Source: Parahoeflea olei
GTDB taxonomy: Bacteria > Pseudomonadota > Alphaproteobacteria > Rhizobiales > Rhizobiaceae
DNA: 64,000 bases
Assembly: GCF_001703635.1 (NCBI RefSeq)
Contig: NZ_LQZT01000001.1
Coordinates: 260,648-324,647, forward strand
Direction: 5' to 3'
Below are positions 16,621 to 25,874 of the stretch, piece by piece; the first letter of the stretch is position 1, and every line of letters begins with the position of its first letter. Position numbers and translations under genes: made by a program. The notes beneath the pieces were generated by a model. It was not told where the DNA came from, ran no database searches, and saw only the letters and a list, made by a program, of their open reading frames with translations.

Positions 16621-18468
16621 GTGGCTGAACAATTCGATACCCCCAAGACGGCGCGCCGTTCCGTGCGCCCTCTCGCCCGGCTTTTCCCCTATGTGAAACG
16701 CTATCCGCACCTGGTGATCGGCGCGCTTTTCTTCCTGCTCATGGCGGCCGTGACGACGTTGACGCTGCCGACCGCGATCCGCCGGATGATCGATCACGGC
16801 TTCTCCGCGCAGGATGCGGGCTTCATCAATTCCTATTTCGCCATGCTCGCGGCGATCGCGATCCTGCTCGCCTTCGCCTCGGCCTGCCGCTACTATTTCG
16901 TCATCACGCTCGGCGAGCGCGTGGTCTCCGATATCCGCCGCGACGTGTTCGACCATGTCACCCGGCTCTCGGCCGCCTTCTACGATGCCAACCGCTCGGG
17001 CGAGATCGTCTCGCGGCTGACCGCCGACACCACGCAGATCAAGTCGACCGTCGGCGCCACCGCGTCGCTGGCGCTGCGCAACACCATCCTGTGCGTGGGC
17101 GCGGGCGGCATGATGTTCATCACCTCGCCCCAGCTCTCGGGCCTGGTTCTCGGCGCGATCCCGCTCATCGTGTTTCCGCTGGTGGGCTTCGGCCGCAAGG
17201 TGCGCAAGCGCTCGCGCCAGGCCCAGGACAGCCTGGCAGAAGCCATGACTTTCGCCGGCGAAGCCATCGGCGCGACCCGCACCGTGCAGGCCTTCAACAC
17301 CGAAGCCGCCTCGCAGGCACGCTTCTCCGCCGCGGTGGAGAGCGCCTTCGATGCCGCACGCAAGTCGATCCTGGCCCGCTCGGTGCTGACCGGCTTTGCC
17401 ATCGCCATGGCCTTCGGCTCGATCGTCGCCGTGCTCTGGTACGGCGCGCAATCGGTGCTCTCGGGCGAGCTCTCGCCGGGAACGCTCGGCCAGTTCCTGC
17501 TCTATTCGGTGTTTGCCGCAGGCAGCCTCGGCGCCTTGTCGGAAGTCTGGGGCGAGTTGTCCCAGGCCGCAGGCGCCGCCGAACGGCTGAGCGAACTGCT
17601 CGACGAAGTGCCCGAGATCCGCGCGCCGAAATCGCCCAAGCCGCTGCCGATGCCGGCGATCGGCGACATCCGCTTCACGGACGTGCATTTTGCCTATCCC
17701 GCCCGGCCCGACACCTCGGCGCTGACGGGCACCAGCTTCCATGTCCGTCCCGGCGAGACCGTGGCCGTGGTCGGCGCCTCGGGTGCCGGCAAGTCCACCC
17801 TGTTTTCGCTGATCCTGAGGTTCTACGACGCAAGTTCGGGCTCCGTGGAGATCGACCATGTCGAGATCCGCGATGCCGACCCCTCCGCCGTGCGCGCCCG
17901 CATCGCGCTGGTGCCGCAGGACGTCACCATCTTCGCCGGCAGCGTCGGCAGCAACATCGCCTTCGGCCGGCCCGAGGCCAGCCAGGACCAGATCGAGGCG
18001 GCCGCGAAGGCGGCGCAGGCGCATGAGTTCATCATGGCCATGGACAAGGGTTACGACACCCTGGTCGGCGAACGCGGCATCACGCTGTCGGGCGGGCAGC
18101 GCCAGCGGGTGGCGATCGCCCGGGCGATCCTGCGCGACGCGCCGATCCTGCTGCTCGACGAGGCGACCTCCGCGCTCGACGCCGAGAACGAGAAGCTGGT
18201 GCAGAAGGCGCTCGAAAGCCTGATGGAAAACCGCACGACCATCGTCATCGCCCACCGGCTCGCCACCGTGTTGCGCGCCGACCGCATTCTGGTGATGGAC
18301 AAGGGCCGGATCGTCGAGGAAGGCACCCACGCGGCGCTGGTGGCGCGCGGCGGGCTCTATGCCCGGCTGGCGCGGCTGCAGTTCGAGCATGGCGCCGAGG
18401 CGCTGGCGCTGGATACGCCGGCCGTCGCGCCGAAGCCGGCCAAGGCCAATGGCGGCACGCACGCCTGA
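16621..18468 (+). CDS. ABC exporter half-transporter, MsbA/lipid-type
   Basis: This 615-aa protein starts at GTG 16621 just after CGGGAGACGAC. Six membrane helices occupy about residues 20-320. The nucleotide-binding domain follows with Walker [10 protein letters not shown], signature LSGGQRQR, Walker B ILLLDEAT, and the switch His in IVIAHRLAT. Fusion of one membrane and one ATPase domain means it works as a homodimer. The family exports lipids, peptides or drugs; close relatives next to rpmE are common in rhizobia. The substrate is not evident. Confidence 0.92.
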   Translation: MAEQFDTPKTARRSVRPLARLFPYVKRYPHLVIGALFFLLMAAVTTLTLPTAIRRMIDHGFSAQDAGFINSYFAMLAAIAILLAFASACRYYFVITLGERVVSDIRRDVFDHVTRLSAAFYDANRSGEIVSRLTADTTQIKSTVGATASLALRNTILCVGAGGMMFITSPQLSGLVLGAIPLIVFPLVGFGRKVRKRSRQAQDSLAEAMTFAGEAIGATRTVQAFNTEAASQARFSAAVESAFDAARKSILARSVLTGFAIAMAFGSIVAVLWYGAQSVLSGELSPGTLGQFLLYSVFAAGSLGALSEVWGELSQAAGAAERLSELLDEVPEIRAPKSPKPLPMPAIGDIRFTDVHFAYPARPDTSALTGTSFHVRPGETVAVVGASGAGKSTLFSLILRFYDASSGSVEIDHVEIRDADPSAVRARIALVPQDVTIFAGSVGSNIAFGRPEASQDQIEAAAKAAQAHEFIMAMDKGYDTLVGERGITLSGGQRQRVAIARAILRDAPILLLDEATSALDAENEKLVQKALESLMENRTTIVIAHRLATVLRADRILVMDKGRIVEEGTHAALVARGGLYARLARLQFEHGAEALALDTPAVAPKPAKANGGTHA

Positions 18469-18613
18469 TCATCCTCACGCTTGATCTCAAGTGTGACAAT
18501 CTTGTGAAGCGCCGCAAATCAGGATAAGGATCTGGCGTTCGTCTGGAAGCCACGCGGGGGACGGGACGCCTGTCCGCGGGCTATAACAGGAACATTCAGA
18601 AGGTGTATCCACG

Positions 18614-19519
18614 ATGCGGAATGACGCGGAGTGGCGAACCCTGCTTCTGGCAGGCGTTTGCTATGCTGTGTGGTTTTTGCTGGCGTTTGGGTGGGCTGAC
18701 CTGCCGGACACGATCCGTGTCCTCTTGCTGATCCCCACGATCACGCTGCATTCCTCTCTTCAACACGAGTTCCTGCATGGCCATCCGTTCAGGAACCAGT
18801 TGATCAACGATCTCCTGATCGCCCCGCCAATCGGAGTGCTGGTGCCCTACCTGCGCTTCAAATCCTGCCACCTGACCCATCACATCAACGAAAACATCAC
18901 CGATCCCTACGACGATCCGGAGAGCTATTATCTCGACCGCAGCGTCTGGGCGGCGCTGCCGAGCTGGTTCCGGCGCGTGCTGGTCGCCAACAACACGCTT
19001 GTCGGGCGCATGACGCTCGGCCCGGCGCTGGGCACGATCGGGTTCCTGCGCAACGAACTGGGACGCATACGCGCCGGTGACAGAGCCATCCTTGGCATAT
19101 GGCTGCGTCACCTTCTGGCAGTAGCGCTGCTCCTCATGCTGATCGGGGCCTATGGCAGCCTCTCGGTGGCGGCCTACGCCATCGCCGCCTATCTCGGCAT
19201 GGGGCTGTTGATGGTGCGCTCCTTCCTCGAGCACCAGGCGGTGGAGAAGACCAACCAGCGCTCGGTGATCATCGAAACGCGCGGGCCGCTGAGCCTGTTG
19301 TTCCTCAACAACAATTTCCACTCGGTGCACCACGCCTATCCGTCGCTCGCCTGGTACCGGATTCCCGGCTTCTTCCGCGAGAACCGGGAACGCTTCCTGC
19401 GCATGAATGGCGGCTATCGCTACGAGAGCTACTGGGAGGTGTTCCGCCGCTTCGGCTTCCGGCCCAAGGAGCCGGTCGCCTGGCCGATCGAGCGCAAACG
19501 CCGCGGCGACAGCGGGTGA
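18614..19519 (+). CDS. Membrane fatty acid desaturase-family protein
   Basis: This 301-aa protein contains the three His boxes of membrane di-iron desaturases/hydroxylases: HEFLHGH (residues ~52-58), HLTHH (~87-91) and HSVHHAYP (~238). Four or more hydrophobic helices surround them. AGAAGG lies before the start. The last bases overlap the next gene in a GTGA junction, so the two are translationally coupled. The enzyme probably inserts a double bond or hydroxyl into an acyl chain or carotenoid-like substrate; which one cannot be told from sequence. Confidence 0.88.
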   Translation: MRNDAEWRTLLLAGVCYAVWFLLAFGWADLPDTIRVLLLIPTITLHSSLQHEFLHGHPFRNQLINDLLIAPPIGVLVPYLRFKSCHLTHHINENITDPYDDPESYYLDRSVWAALPSWFRRVLVANNTLVGRMTLGPALGTIGFLRNELGRIRAGDRAILGIWLRHLLAVALLLMLIGAYGSLSVAAYAIAAYLGMGLLMVRSFLEHQAVEKTNQRSVIIETRGPLSLLFLNNNFHSVHHAYPSLAWYRIPGFFRENRERFLRMNGGYRYESYWEVFRRFGFRPKEPVAWPIERKRRGDSG

Positions 19520-20304
19520 CCGGCCTCGCCGCGCTGCCGATGTATGACTGGCCGGAGATCCGGCCGGCGAGCGATGCACTGTGGGCCGCGATCCGCGACC
19601 AGTTGCTTCTGCGCGGGATCGCGGCACCCGCGGTGCTCGACCGCGGCGACCAGATGGAAGCACTCTGGACCGATCCGGATCTCGTGCTGTCGCAGACCTG
19701 CGGCTATCCCTTCGCGACCCGGCTTGCCGGCCGTGTCGCGCTGGTGGCGACGCCCGCCCATGCGGCGACCGGCGCGCGGCCGGGCCGCTATTACAGCGTG
19801 CTGGTGGCGCGCCGCACCGATGGACCAGTCTCCGCGGGCGACCTTGCCGGGCGCCGCTTCGCCTTCAACATGCGTCACTCGCAATCGGGCTTTGCGGCGC
19901 CGGTGAGGCTGTTGCTGGCTGGCGGACATTCCTCGCAGCCAAAACCGCTCGAAACCGGCGCGCACCGCGCCTCGATCCGGGCGGTGGCCACGGGCGAAGC
20001 CGACTGGGCCGCAATCGACGCCGTCACCTGGCAACTGGCGCTGCGGCACGAACCGGCAGCCGAAACACTGCGCGTGTTCGCCGTCTCGCCCGAAACCCCT
20101 GCCCTGCCGCTGATCACGTCACTGCGTCACGCCGCCGACGCTCCCGCGATCGCCGATGCGGTCGAGGCGGCCATCGCCGGACTCGATGCGGCGATCCGCA
20201 AGCAGTTGCTGCTCACCGGCCTCGTACGGCTCAATCCGCAGGATTACGCGCCGCTGGCGGCAAGCTTCGACGCGCGGCGCTGCCTGCCATCTCTCCCGGC
20301 CTGA
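19516..20304 (+). CDS. PhnD-like phosphate/phosphonate-type binding protein without signal peptide
   Basis: The GTG at 19516 overlaps the desaturase stop by four bases and gives 262 aa; the ATG at 19540 is an alternative. Residues ~10-200 have the PF12974-type periplasmic-binding fold (LVLSQTCGYPFATRLAG, then DLAGRRFAFNMRHSQSGF). Homologous ABC-importer binding proteins carry signal peptides and lie beside permease and ATPase genes. Here there is neither, so the protein is probably cytosolic. Coupling to a desaturase suggests a role in lipid or phosphonolipid metabolism, which is inference. Confidence 0.8.
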   Translation: MTGLAALPMYDWPEIRPASDALWAAIRDQLLLRGIAAPAVLDRGDQMEALWTDPDLVLSQTCGYPFATRLAGRVALVATPAHAATGARPGRYYSVLVARRTDGPVSAGDLAGRRFAFNMRHSQSGFAAPVRLLLAGGHSSQPKPLETGAHRASIRAVATGEADWAAIDAVTWQLALRHEPAAETLRVFAVSPETPALPLITSLRHAADAPAIADAVEAAIAGLDAAIRKQLLLTGLVRLNPQDYAPLAASFDARRCLPSLPA

Positions 20305-20322
20305 GGCAGCACGGCGCGGGTC

Positions 20323-21354
20323 TCAGCGCTCGGTCAGCTTGAGTTCGATGCGGCGGTTGGTGGCGCGGTCGGTATCCGTGTCGCCCTCGGCGATCGGCTG
20401 GAACTCGCCGAAGCCGGCCGCCACCAGCCGATTGGCCGGCACGCCGTTGGCAATCAGGTATTTGACCACGGACGTGGCGCGCGCGCTCGACAGTTCCCAG
20501 TTGTCGGCATAGCGGCCGGTGCCTGACAGCGGCACGTTGTCGGTGTGGCCATCGACGCGCAGCACCCAGTTGATCTCGTCGGGGATTTCGCGGCCGAGCT
20601 CGATGATGGCGCTGGCGAGCTTGGCCATCTGGTCCTGCCCGGCCGGGTTCAACTCCGCGCCGCCCGACGGAAACAGCACTTCCGACTGGAACACGAAACG
20701 GTCGCCCACCACCCGCACGTCCTCGCGGCTCGACAGGATTTCGCGCAACCTCCCGAAGAAGTCGGAACGGTAGCGGTTGAGTTCCTGCACGCGCTGGGCC
20801 AGCGCCACATTGAGCCGCCGGCCGAGATCGGCGATCTTGGCCTGGGTCTCGCGGTCCTTGTTCTCCGACACTTCCAGCGCATCCTCGAGCGCACCGAGCT
20901 GGGTCCTGAGCGCGGCGATCTGCTGGTTGAGAAGGTCGACCTGGTTCAGCGCCCGCTGCGACACCTGCTTTTCCGCGTCGAGCGTCTCTTGCAGCGTGCC
21001 GATCCGCGCCTCGGCAGCTTCGGACGCACCCGAGCCGCTGGCGAGCAGCTCCTGCAGGCGCGAGCGCTCGCTTTCCGAGCTGCTGAGCGAAGCCTGCAGG
21101 TTGGCGAGCGTATCCTCCAGATCCTGCTTGCCCGAGCGTTCGAGCGCGAGCAGCTGCGTGAGTTCGTTGATCTGGCTGTTGAGCCGGTTCAACACCTCGT
21201 CGCGGCCGGAAATCTCGCGGCTCAGGAAGAACTGCGCGAGCACGAACACCGTAAGCAGGAACATGATCGCCAGGAGCAGGGTCGACAGGGCATCGACGAA
21301 GCCCGGCCAGTAATCGACCGCGCGCTCCCGCCGCCGGTTCCGCGCCAGCGCCAT
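20323..21354 (-). CDS. MotB/OmpA-like peptidoglycan-binding protein with long coiled coil
   Basis: This 343-aa protein has a single N-terminal membrane helix (DALSTLLLAIMFLLTVFVLAQ) preceded by Asp21, in the place of the proton-carrying Asp of MotB. Residues ~45-195 are an almost unbroken coiled coil. Residues ~210-343 form an OmpA-like domain with VDGHTDNVPL and the closing NRRIELKL, which binds peptidoglycan. The gene begins three bases after the MotA-like gene ends. Together they look like a non-flagellar stator. The target process is unknown. Confidence 0.85.
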   Translation of the reverse strand: MALARNRRRERAVDYWPGFVDALSTLLLAIMFLLTVFVLAQFFLSREISGRDEVLNRLNSQINELTQLLALERSGKQDLEDTLANLQASLSSSESERSRLQELLASGSGASEAAEARIGTLQETLDAEKQVSQRALNQVDLLNQQIAALRTQLGALEDALEVSENKDRETQAKIADLGRRLNVALAQRVQELNRYRSDFFGRLREILSSREDVRVVGDRFVFQSEVLFPSGGAELNPAGQDQMAKLASAIIELGREIPDEINWVLRVDGHTDNVPLSGTGRYADNWELSSARATSVVKYLIANGVPANRLVAAGFGEFQPIAEGDTDTDRATNRRIELKLTER

Positions 21355-21357
21355 CGT

Positions 21358-22380
21358 CTACTTGTCCCCGATCTTGTCGGCGAGCTTGTCGAGGGTTTCG
21401 CGCATCCGCCGCGATTCGACCTGCTGCGCCTCAATCCAGTCGCGAAGCATCTGCTGCTCGTTGCGCATGTTCTTGACCAGGCCCTGGATGCCTTCGGCCA
21501 GACTCGCCATCGCCGCGGTGGTGCGCGGCGTCATGCCCGCGTCCTGCGCCATCTTCTGCATGCGCTCGGTCAGCATCCGGATTTCCTCCGACGTGCCGGC
21601 CGCCTCCGCCGGCACGCTCCCGCCCGAATCGAGATCGGTCATGGTGGAGAGCCAGTTTTCGAGTTCGGTGTAAAACCGGTTCTGCGCCCGGCCGGCCTGC
21701 AGGTCGAGGAAGCCCAGCACCAAAGATCCGGCGAGGCCGAACAGCGAGGACGAAAAGGCCGTGCCCATGCCGTCGAGCGGCGCCGACAGGCCGCTCTTCA
21801 GGGTCGAGAGCACGTCACCCGTGCCGCCCGTGCCCGGATCGAGCGACTGGATCACCTGATTGATCGAACCGATGGTGCCGAGCAGGCCCCAGAAGGTGCC
21901 GAGCAGGCCGAGAAACACGAGAAGGCCGATCAGGTAGCGCGAGGTGTCGCGCGACTCGTCGAGCCGGGTGGCGATGGAATCGAGGATCGAGCGCAGCGAG
22001 GAGGTGGACAGCGCCATCGACTGGCGCCGGCCGATCAGCGCGCGCATCGGCGCGAGCAGCACCGGATCGCGCCCGACCTTTTCGGCATCGCCGGTGGCCC
22101 TCAACGAATTGACCCAGCGCACCTCCGGCCTCAGCCTCAAGACATGGGTGAACACCAGAAGCACGCCGACCGTCAGCACGCCGATGATCAGCCCGTTCAG
22201 TCCGGGATTGGCCAGAAACGCCGTCTGGATCTGCCGGTAAAGGATCGCGGCGACAAAACCGGACAGGATCAGGAAGATCGCCATGCTCCAGAAGAACACC
22301 AGCGGACTTGAGAGCTTATGCGGATCGGCCCCGCTGCCGTCTTCCGAAATGCCCCACCCCGACAATGTCAGTTTCGCCAT
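21358..22380 (-). CDS. MotA/TolQ/ExbB-family proton channel protein
   Basis: This 340-aa protein has membrane segments near residues 25-47, 62-80, ~148-175 and ~195-225. The MotA/TolQ core motif region is GLLVFLGLLGTFWGLLGTI followed by LSAPLDGMGTAFSSSLFGL. The C-terminal ~110 residues are helical and cytosolic. With the downstream MotB/OmpA-like partner it probably forms an inner-membrane complex using proton flow to act on the cell wall. There is no flagellar gene nearby. Confidence 0.85.
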   Translation of the reverse strand: MAKLTLSGWGISEDGSGADPHKLSSPLVFFWSMAIFLILSGFVAAILYRQIQTAFLANPGLNGLIIGVLTVGVLLVFTHVLRLRPEVRWVNSLRATGDAEKVGRDPVLLAPMRALIGRRQSMALSTSSLRSILDSIATRLDESRDTSRYLIGLLVFLGLLGTFWGLLGTIGSINQVIQSLDPGTGGTGDVLSTLKSGLSAPLDGMGTAFSSSLFGLAGSLVLGFLDLQAGRAQNRFYTELENWLSTMTDLDSGGSVPAEAAGTSEEIRMLTERMQKMAQDAGMTPRTTAAMASLAEGIQGLVKNMRNEQQMLRDWIEAQQVESRRMRETLDKLADKIGDK

Positions 22381-22450
22381 GCCATATCCGTCCTGGCCCT
22401 TGCCCTAAATCAAAAGATCCTGGCAAGACTAGCCGATATTGTGACGGAAA

Positions 22451-22466
22451 TGAAAGCATGCTTTCA
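22451..22466. promoter_or_regulatory. Perfect 16-base palindrome between suhB and the MotA-like gene
   Basis: TGAAAGCATGCTTTCA is fully self-complementary. It lies 71 bases upstream of the MotA-like gene and 24 bases beyond the suhB stop on the minus strand. It may be an operator for the stator pair or a stem-loop ending suhB mRNA. Confidence 0.4.
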
Positions 22467-22489
22467 AAACAAAGCCGTGACAGCCAGGG

Positions 22490-23290
22490 TCAGGCCTTGG
22501 GCGTGGGCCGCTGGATCAGTTCGACCAGCCCCTTGTGGATGTATTCGTTGCCCGCGGCGACGGAGCGCGTGCCGAACATGTCGGTTCCGCCGCTCATGTC
22601 GGAGACGAAGCCGCCCGCTTCCCGGATCAGGAGCAGGCCGGCGGCCATGTCCCAGGGCTCAAGCGGGGTTTCCCAGAAACCGTCGAGACGGCCGGCCGCC
22701 ACATAGGCGAGATCGAGCGCGGCCGCGCCCATCCGCCGGATGCCGGCGCATTCGCCCATCACGTGGCGCAGCTCCACCAGAAACTTGCCGTGATGGCCAC
22801 GGCCCAGATGCGGCACGCCGGTGCCGATCACCGCGTCCGACATCGCCTTGCGGCCGGCAACGCGCAGGCGCCGGTCGTTGAGGAAGGCGCCGCCGCCGCG
22901 TTCGGCGGTGTAGAGTTCGTCGGTCGAGGGGTTGTAGATCACTCCGGCGACGATCTCACCACTGCGCTCGAGCGCGATCGACACGGCGAAATGCGGCATG
23001 CCGTGCAGGAAGTTGGTGGTGCCGTCGAGCGGATCGACGATCCAGCGATGGGCGCCGTCGGTGCCCTTGAGCTCGATGCTTTCCTCGCCCATGAAGCCGT
23101 AGGTCGGGCGCGCCCGGAGCAATTCGGTCTTGATGATCGTCTCGGCCTTGCGGTCGGCCTGGCTCACATAATCGCCCGGCCCCTTGAGCGAGACCTGGAG
23201 GTTCTGCACCTCGCCGAAATCGCGCGCGAGCGAACGCCCGGCCTTGAGCGCGGCCTGAACCATCACATTGAGAAGGGCGGAACGCGCCAT
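22490..23290 (-). CDS. suhB: Inositol monophosphatase family protein SuhB
   Basis: The ATG at 23290 (266 aa) follows AAGGAAG by eight bases and is preferred to 23311. The lithium-sensitive phosphatase motifs are intact: GEES with the metal-binding Glu, WIVDPLDGTTNF, and EPWDMAAGLLLIREAGG. The enzyme hydrolyses inositol-1-phosphate and related sugar phosphates; SuhB also affects ribosomal RNA transcription in other bacteria. It lies downstream of efp on the same strand, 71 bases away. Confidence 0.92.
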   Translation of the reverse strand: MARSALLNVMVQAALKAGRSLARDFGEVQNLQVSLKGPGDYVSQADRKAETIIKTELLRARPTYGFMGEESIELKGTDGAHRWIVDPLDGTTNFLHGMPHFAVSIALERSGEIVAGVIYNPSTDELYTAERGGGAFLNDRRLRVAGRKAMSDAVIGTGVPHLGRGHHGKFLVELRHVMGECAGIRRMGAAALDLAYVAAGRLDGFWETPLEPWDMAAGLLLIREAGGFVSDMSGGTDMFGTRSVAAGNEYIHKGLVELIQRPTPKA

Positions 23291-23314
23291 CTGCTTTTCT
23301 TCCTTGGTCACGGC

Positions 23315-23339
23315 GGCGCGCGGGACTGCCGCGCGCGCC
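23315..23339 (-). other. GC hairpin between efp and suhB
   Basis: Eight-base arms (GGCGCGCG, 23315-23322; complement 23332-23339) lie between the two minus-strand genes. No T-tract follows on the minus strand, so it is probably an intercistronic stabilising hairpin. Confidence 0.35.
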
Positions 23340-23361
23340 TTTAGGTCTTCGCGGGCCGGGC

Positions 23362-23925
23362 TTAGTCGGCGCGGCGCAGATAGGTCAGTTCATTGGTGTC
23401 GACGATCACCCGCTCGCCGGCCGCGATGAACGGCGGCACGAGGATGCGTACACCGTTTTCCAGAACGGCGGGCTTGTAGGACGAGGCCGCGGTCTGGCCC
23501 TTGACCACCGGATCGGCCTCGGCGATCGCCAGCGTCACCTGGTCGGGCAGCGCGATGCCGATCGGCCGCTCGTCATAGAGTTCCACGGTCACCATCATGC
23601 CGTCCTGGAGGAAGGCGCGGCGATCGCCGACGAAGTCCTTCTGCAGCTCAAGCTGCTCATAGCTTTCGAGGTCCATGAACACCAGTGCTTCGCCCTGCTC
23701 GAACAGGAACTGGAAGTCCTTCTGTTCGAGGCGGATGCGTTCGACGGTCTCGGAGGCGCGGAAGCGCTCGTTGAGCTTGGTGCCGTCGATCAGGTTCTTC
23801 ATCTCGACCTGGTTGAAGGCGCCGCCCTTTCCGGGCTTGACCGCGTTGGTCTTGACCACGGCCCAGAGACCGCCATTGTGCTCGAGCACGTTGCCGGGAC
23901 GAATTTCATTTCCGTTGATTTTCAT
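23362..23925 (-). CDS. efp: Elongation factor P
   Basis: The ATG at 23925 gives 187 aa, near standard EF-P length. The N-terminal KOW-like domain ends with [17 protein letters not shown]; Lys33 in PGKGG is the residue that is beta-lysylated in many bacteria. The OB domains follow and the C-terminus keeps YKPAVLENG and [18 protein letters not shown] rescues ribosomes stalled at proline runs, relevant to the Pro-rich DUF882 and 5'-nucleotidase proteins here. The modifying enzyme is not in this window. Confidence 0.96.
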   Translation of the reverse strand: MKINGNEIRPGNVLEHNGGLWAVVKTNAVKPGKGGAFNQVEMKNLIDGTKLNERFRASETVERIRLEQKDFQFLFEQGEALVFMDLESYEQLELQKDFVGDRRAFLQDGMMVTVELYDERPIGIALPDQVTLAIAEADPVVKGQTAASSYKPAVLENGVRILVPPFIAAGERVIVDTNELTYLRRAD

Positions 23926-24045
23926 GGGACAATTCCGCGTCAGCTTGATCCGGCCCGGTTTTCGGCGCCGCTTGGCGGCCTCAAGACCACAAATGGCTGC
24001 GCTTTTCAAGTCTGGCGCGCAACCGGAGCGCCGTGATTGCAAGCT

Positions 24046-25119
24046 TCAGCGCTTGCCGAACCGGTTGGCCGCCTCGATCGCGCGCTTCTGCTCGTCCTCG
24101 GTCAGCCCCTGGTAGAAATCGTCGAGCGACCGGTCGACGAAGCCGGCGCGGCGCGACAGGATGTACCATTTCGCCGCTTCGACCGGATCGCCTGCCGTGC
24201 CGATGGCATTGATCTCGAGCACCGCCATCCGGTTCTGCGCCACCACATTGCCGCGGTTTGCGGCCACCTTCATCCAGCGATAGCCCGTGGCGTAGTCCTT
24301 GGGTCCGCCGATCCCGTCGATCAGCCAGATGGCATAGTCGAGCTGCGCGGTATCGAAGCCGGCCCGCGCGGCCTTTTCCATGTATTCGCGCGCCCGCGCC
24401 CGTTTCTGCTCGGGCACACCCACCGTGTTGCTGTAGATCTGCGCAAGCGCATATTGCGCGTCGGGAACCCCCTGCTCGGCCGCCATCTCAAAATAGGGCA
24501 GCGCCTCGAGAAGGCCCGCGTCCCCGGGCTTGGCCGCCACCAGCGCTTGGGCATGGTTGAACTGGGCGAAGGCATTGCCCGCATCCGCGGCCTTCTTCAT
24601 CAGTTCGCGCGCCTTGACCGGGTCGGCTTTGACATATTTCCCTTCGAGCAGCATCACGCCGTATTTGAACTGGGCCGAGGCATTGCCGCCATCGGCCGCC
24701 TGTCCATACCAGAACGCGGCGTCCTCCATGCTGCGCGCCACGCCGAGCCCGCTTGCGAACAATTCGCCCACCAGCGTCTGCGCCGCCGGATCGCCGAGCT
24801 GCGCCCGCGGCAACGCCAGCTCCATCGCGGTGAGATAATAGCCGCGCTGGAAGGCGCCGAAGGCACGCGCGGTGGCATCGGCAGCATCCGGAGCAGCCGT
24901 GCCGACAGGCTCAGGGGCTTGCGGCGCCGGCATTTCGGTGCCGGTCCCGGCTGCCGCGGAAGGAGCCTGCAGCGCAGTCCCCTCCTGCGCAGCCGCGCCG
25001 CGCGGCGCCAGCGCCACGACCAGGGCCATCAACAGCGCGGGCACAAGCCTGCGATGGCGCGGCAAGCGGCCCCCGCTGGCAATCGGGTGCTGCGGCGTGA
25101 AGGGATCAGGATCGTTCAT
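24046..25119 (-). CDS. Secreted or periplasmic Sel1-repeat protein
   Basis: I use the ATG at 25119 (357 aa). A GTG at 25134 forms a GTGA overlap with the upstream ThiE-like gene and is a real alternative. Residues ~25-45 form a signal-like segment (LVPALLMALVVALAP, then AAAQ). Residues ~100-300 hold about five or six Sel1/TPR-like repeats (AQTLVGELFASGLGVARS, AQFKYGVMLLEGKYV, AQYALAQIYSNTVGV). Sel1 repeats mediate protein contacts. It may belong to exopolysaccharide or envelope pathways, but no partner is visible. Confidence 0.82.
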   Translation of the reverse strand: MNDPDPFTPQHPIASGGRLPRHRRLVPALLMALVVALAPRGAAAQEGTALQAPSAAAGTGTEMPAPQAPEPVGTAAPDAADATARAFGAFQRGYYLTAMELALPRAQLGDPAAQTLVGELFASGLGVARSMEDAAFWYGQAADGGNASAQFKYGVMLLEGKYVKADPVKARELMKKAADAGNAFAQFNHAQALVAAKPGDAGLLEALPYFEMAAEQGVPDAQYALAQIYSNTVGVPEQKRARAREYMEKAARAGFDTAQLDYAIWLIDGIGGPKDYATGYRWMKVAANRGNVVAQNRMAVLEINAIGTAGDPVEAAKWYILSRRAGFVDRSLDDFYQGLTEDEQKRAIEAANRFGKR

Positions 25120-25130
25120 GGTCGTGACTA

Positions 25131-25781
25131 TCACCCGAACCGTGGCGCTTTTTCGTCAAGCGTGGCGTTGATTTCCGCCACCAGCCGCGGGGCTTCCGTC
25201 GGGTCGGAGAACACGGCCTTCGAGAAGGCGATGAACTCGGCGCCGGTCTTTGCCATGTCCTCGACGAAGGCCAGGCTGGTGCCGCCCATGACGATGCAGG
25301 GGATCTCGATCATGTCGGCCCACCATTCGGCGAGCGCCAGATTCTTGGAATGCGGCTCGGGCTTGATGTCGCCGGCAATCGAGCCGAACATCACGTAATC
25401 GGGCTGCGCCTCGCCGATCGACAGCGCCGCATGGCGCTCGCGCGCATTGCCGCCGCCGACGATCATGCCGGGCGAGTGGCGTTCGATCGCTTCGGCCATC
25501 GCCGTGGGCCCGACTTCCAGATGCAGCCCGTCGCAGCGCACCCGGCCGGCCACCCGGGTGTCGCCGGCCACCAATGCGGCGGCTCCGGCTGCCTGGATCA
25601 CCGGAACCACCGCCTCGCAGCGCTTCTGGAAGCTTTTGTCGTCGAGCGCGTGCTGGGGCACGATCACCGAAGCGACGTCGCCGCCGCGCAGCGCGTCGCC
25701 GATCACGTTCGCCAGACCGGCGGGGTCGGCGATGTCGGGCGCAACGAGGACAAGGCGGCAGCGGGTGGTCGGGTCGGTCAT
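25131..25781 (-). CDS. ThiE/TenI-like thiamine phosphate synthase family protein
   Basis: AGGAA precedes the ATG at 25781 by six bases (216 aa). The TIM-barrel motifs resemble ThiE: CDGLHLEVGP in place of the GVHLGQxD motif, DYVMFGSIAGD, and CIVMGGTSL at the phosphate-binding end. ThiE joins a pyrimidine diphosphate and a thiazole phosphate. The usual TxTK loop reads DIKPEPHSKN, so the substrate may differ. The protein is better called ThiE-like than ThiE. It is divergent from the TauE-type exporter. Confidence 0.75.
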   Translation of the reverse strand: MTDPTTRCRLVLVAPDIADPAGLANVIGDALRGGDVASVIVPQHALDDKSFQKRCEAVVPVIQAAGAAALVAGDTRVAGRVRCDGLHLEVGPTAMAEAIERHSPGMIVGGGNARERHAALSIGEAQPDYVMFGSIAGDIKPEPHSKNLALAEWWADMIEIPCIVMGGTSLAFVEDMAKTGAEFIAFSKAVFSDPTEAPRLVAEINATLDEKAPRFG

Positions 25782-25874
25782 CGGGGTTCCTGTCGGGGCC
25801 TTGTGCTGAAAGCCAATATGGCCAAGTCGAAGCAAACGGGATAGACCGGCACGGCACAAGGATCAACTACCCCG

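Noticed and set aside
20323..22380. Zorya-type defence system (ZorAB are MotA/MotB-like)
   Set aside because: No zorC, zorD or zorE is adjacent, the long coiled coil is in the MotB-like partner rather than the MotA-like one, and the neighbours are core genes.
22381..22489. The suhB/mmgR-type RNA beside suhB
   Set aside because: The 109-base gap has one short palindrome and no terminator-ended multi-hairpin structure.
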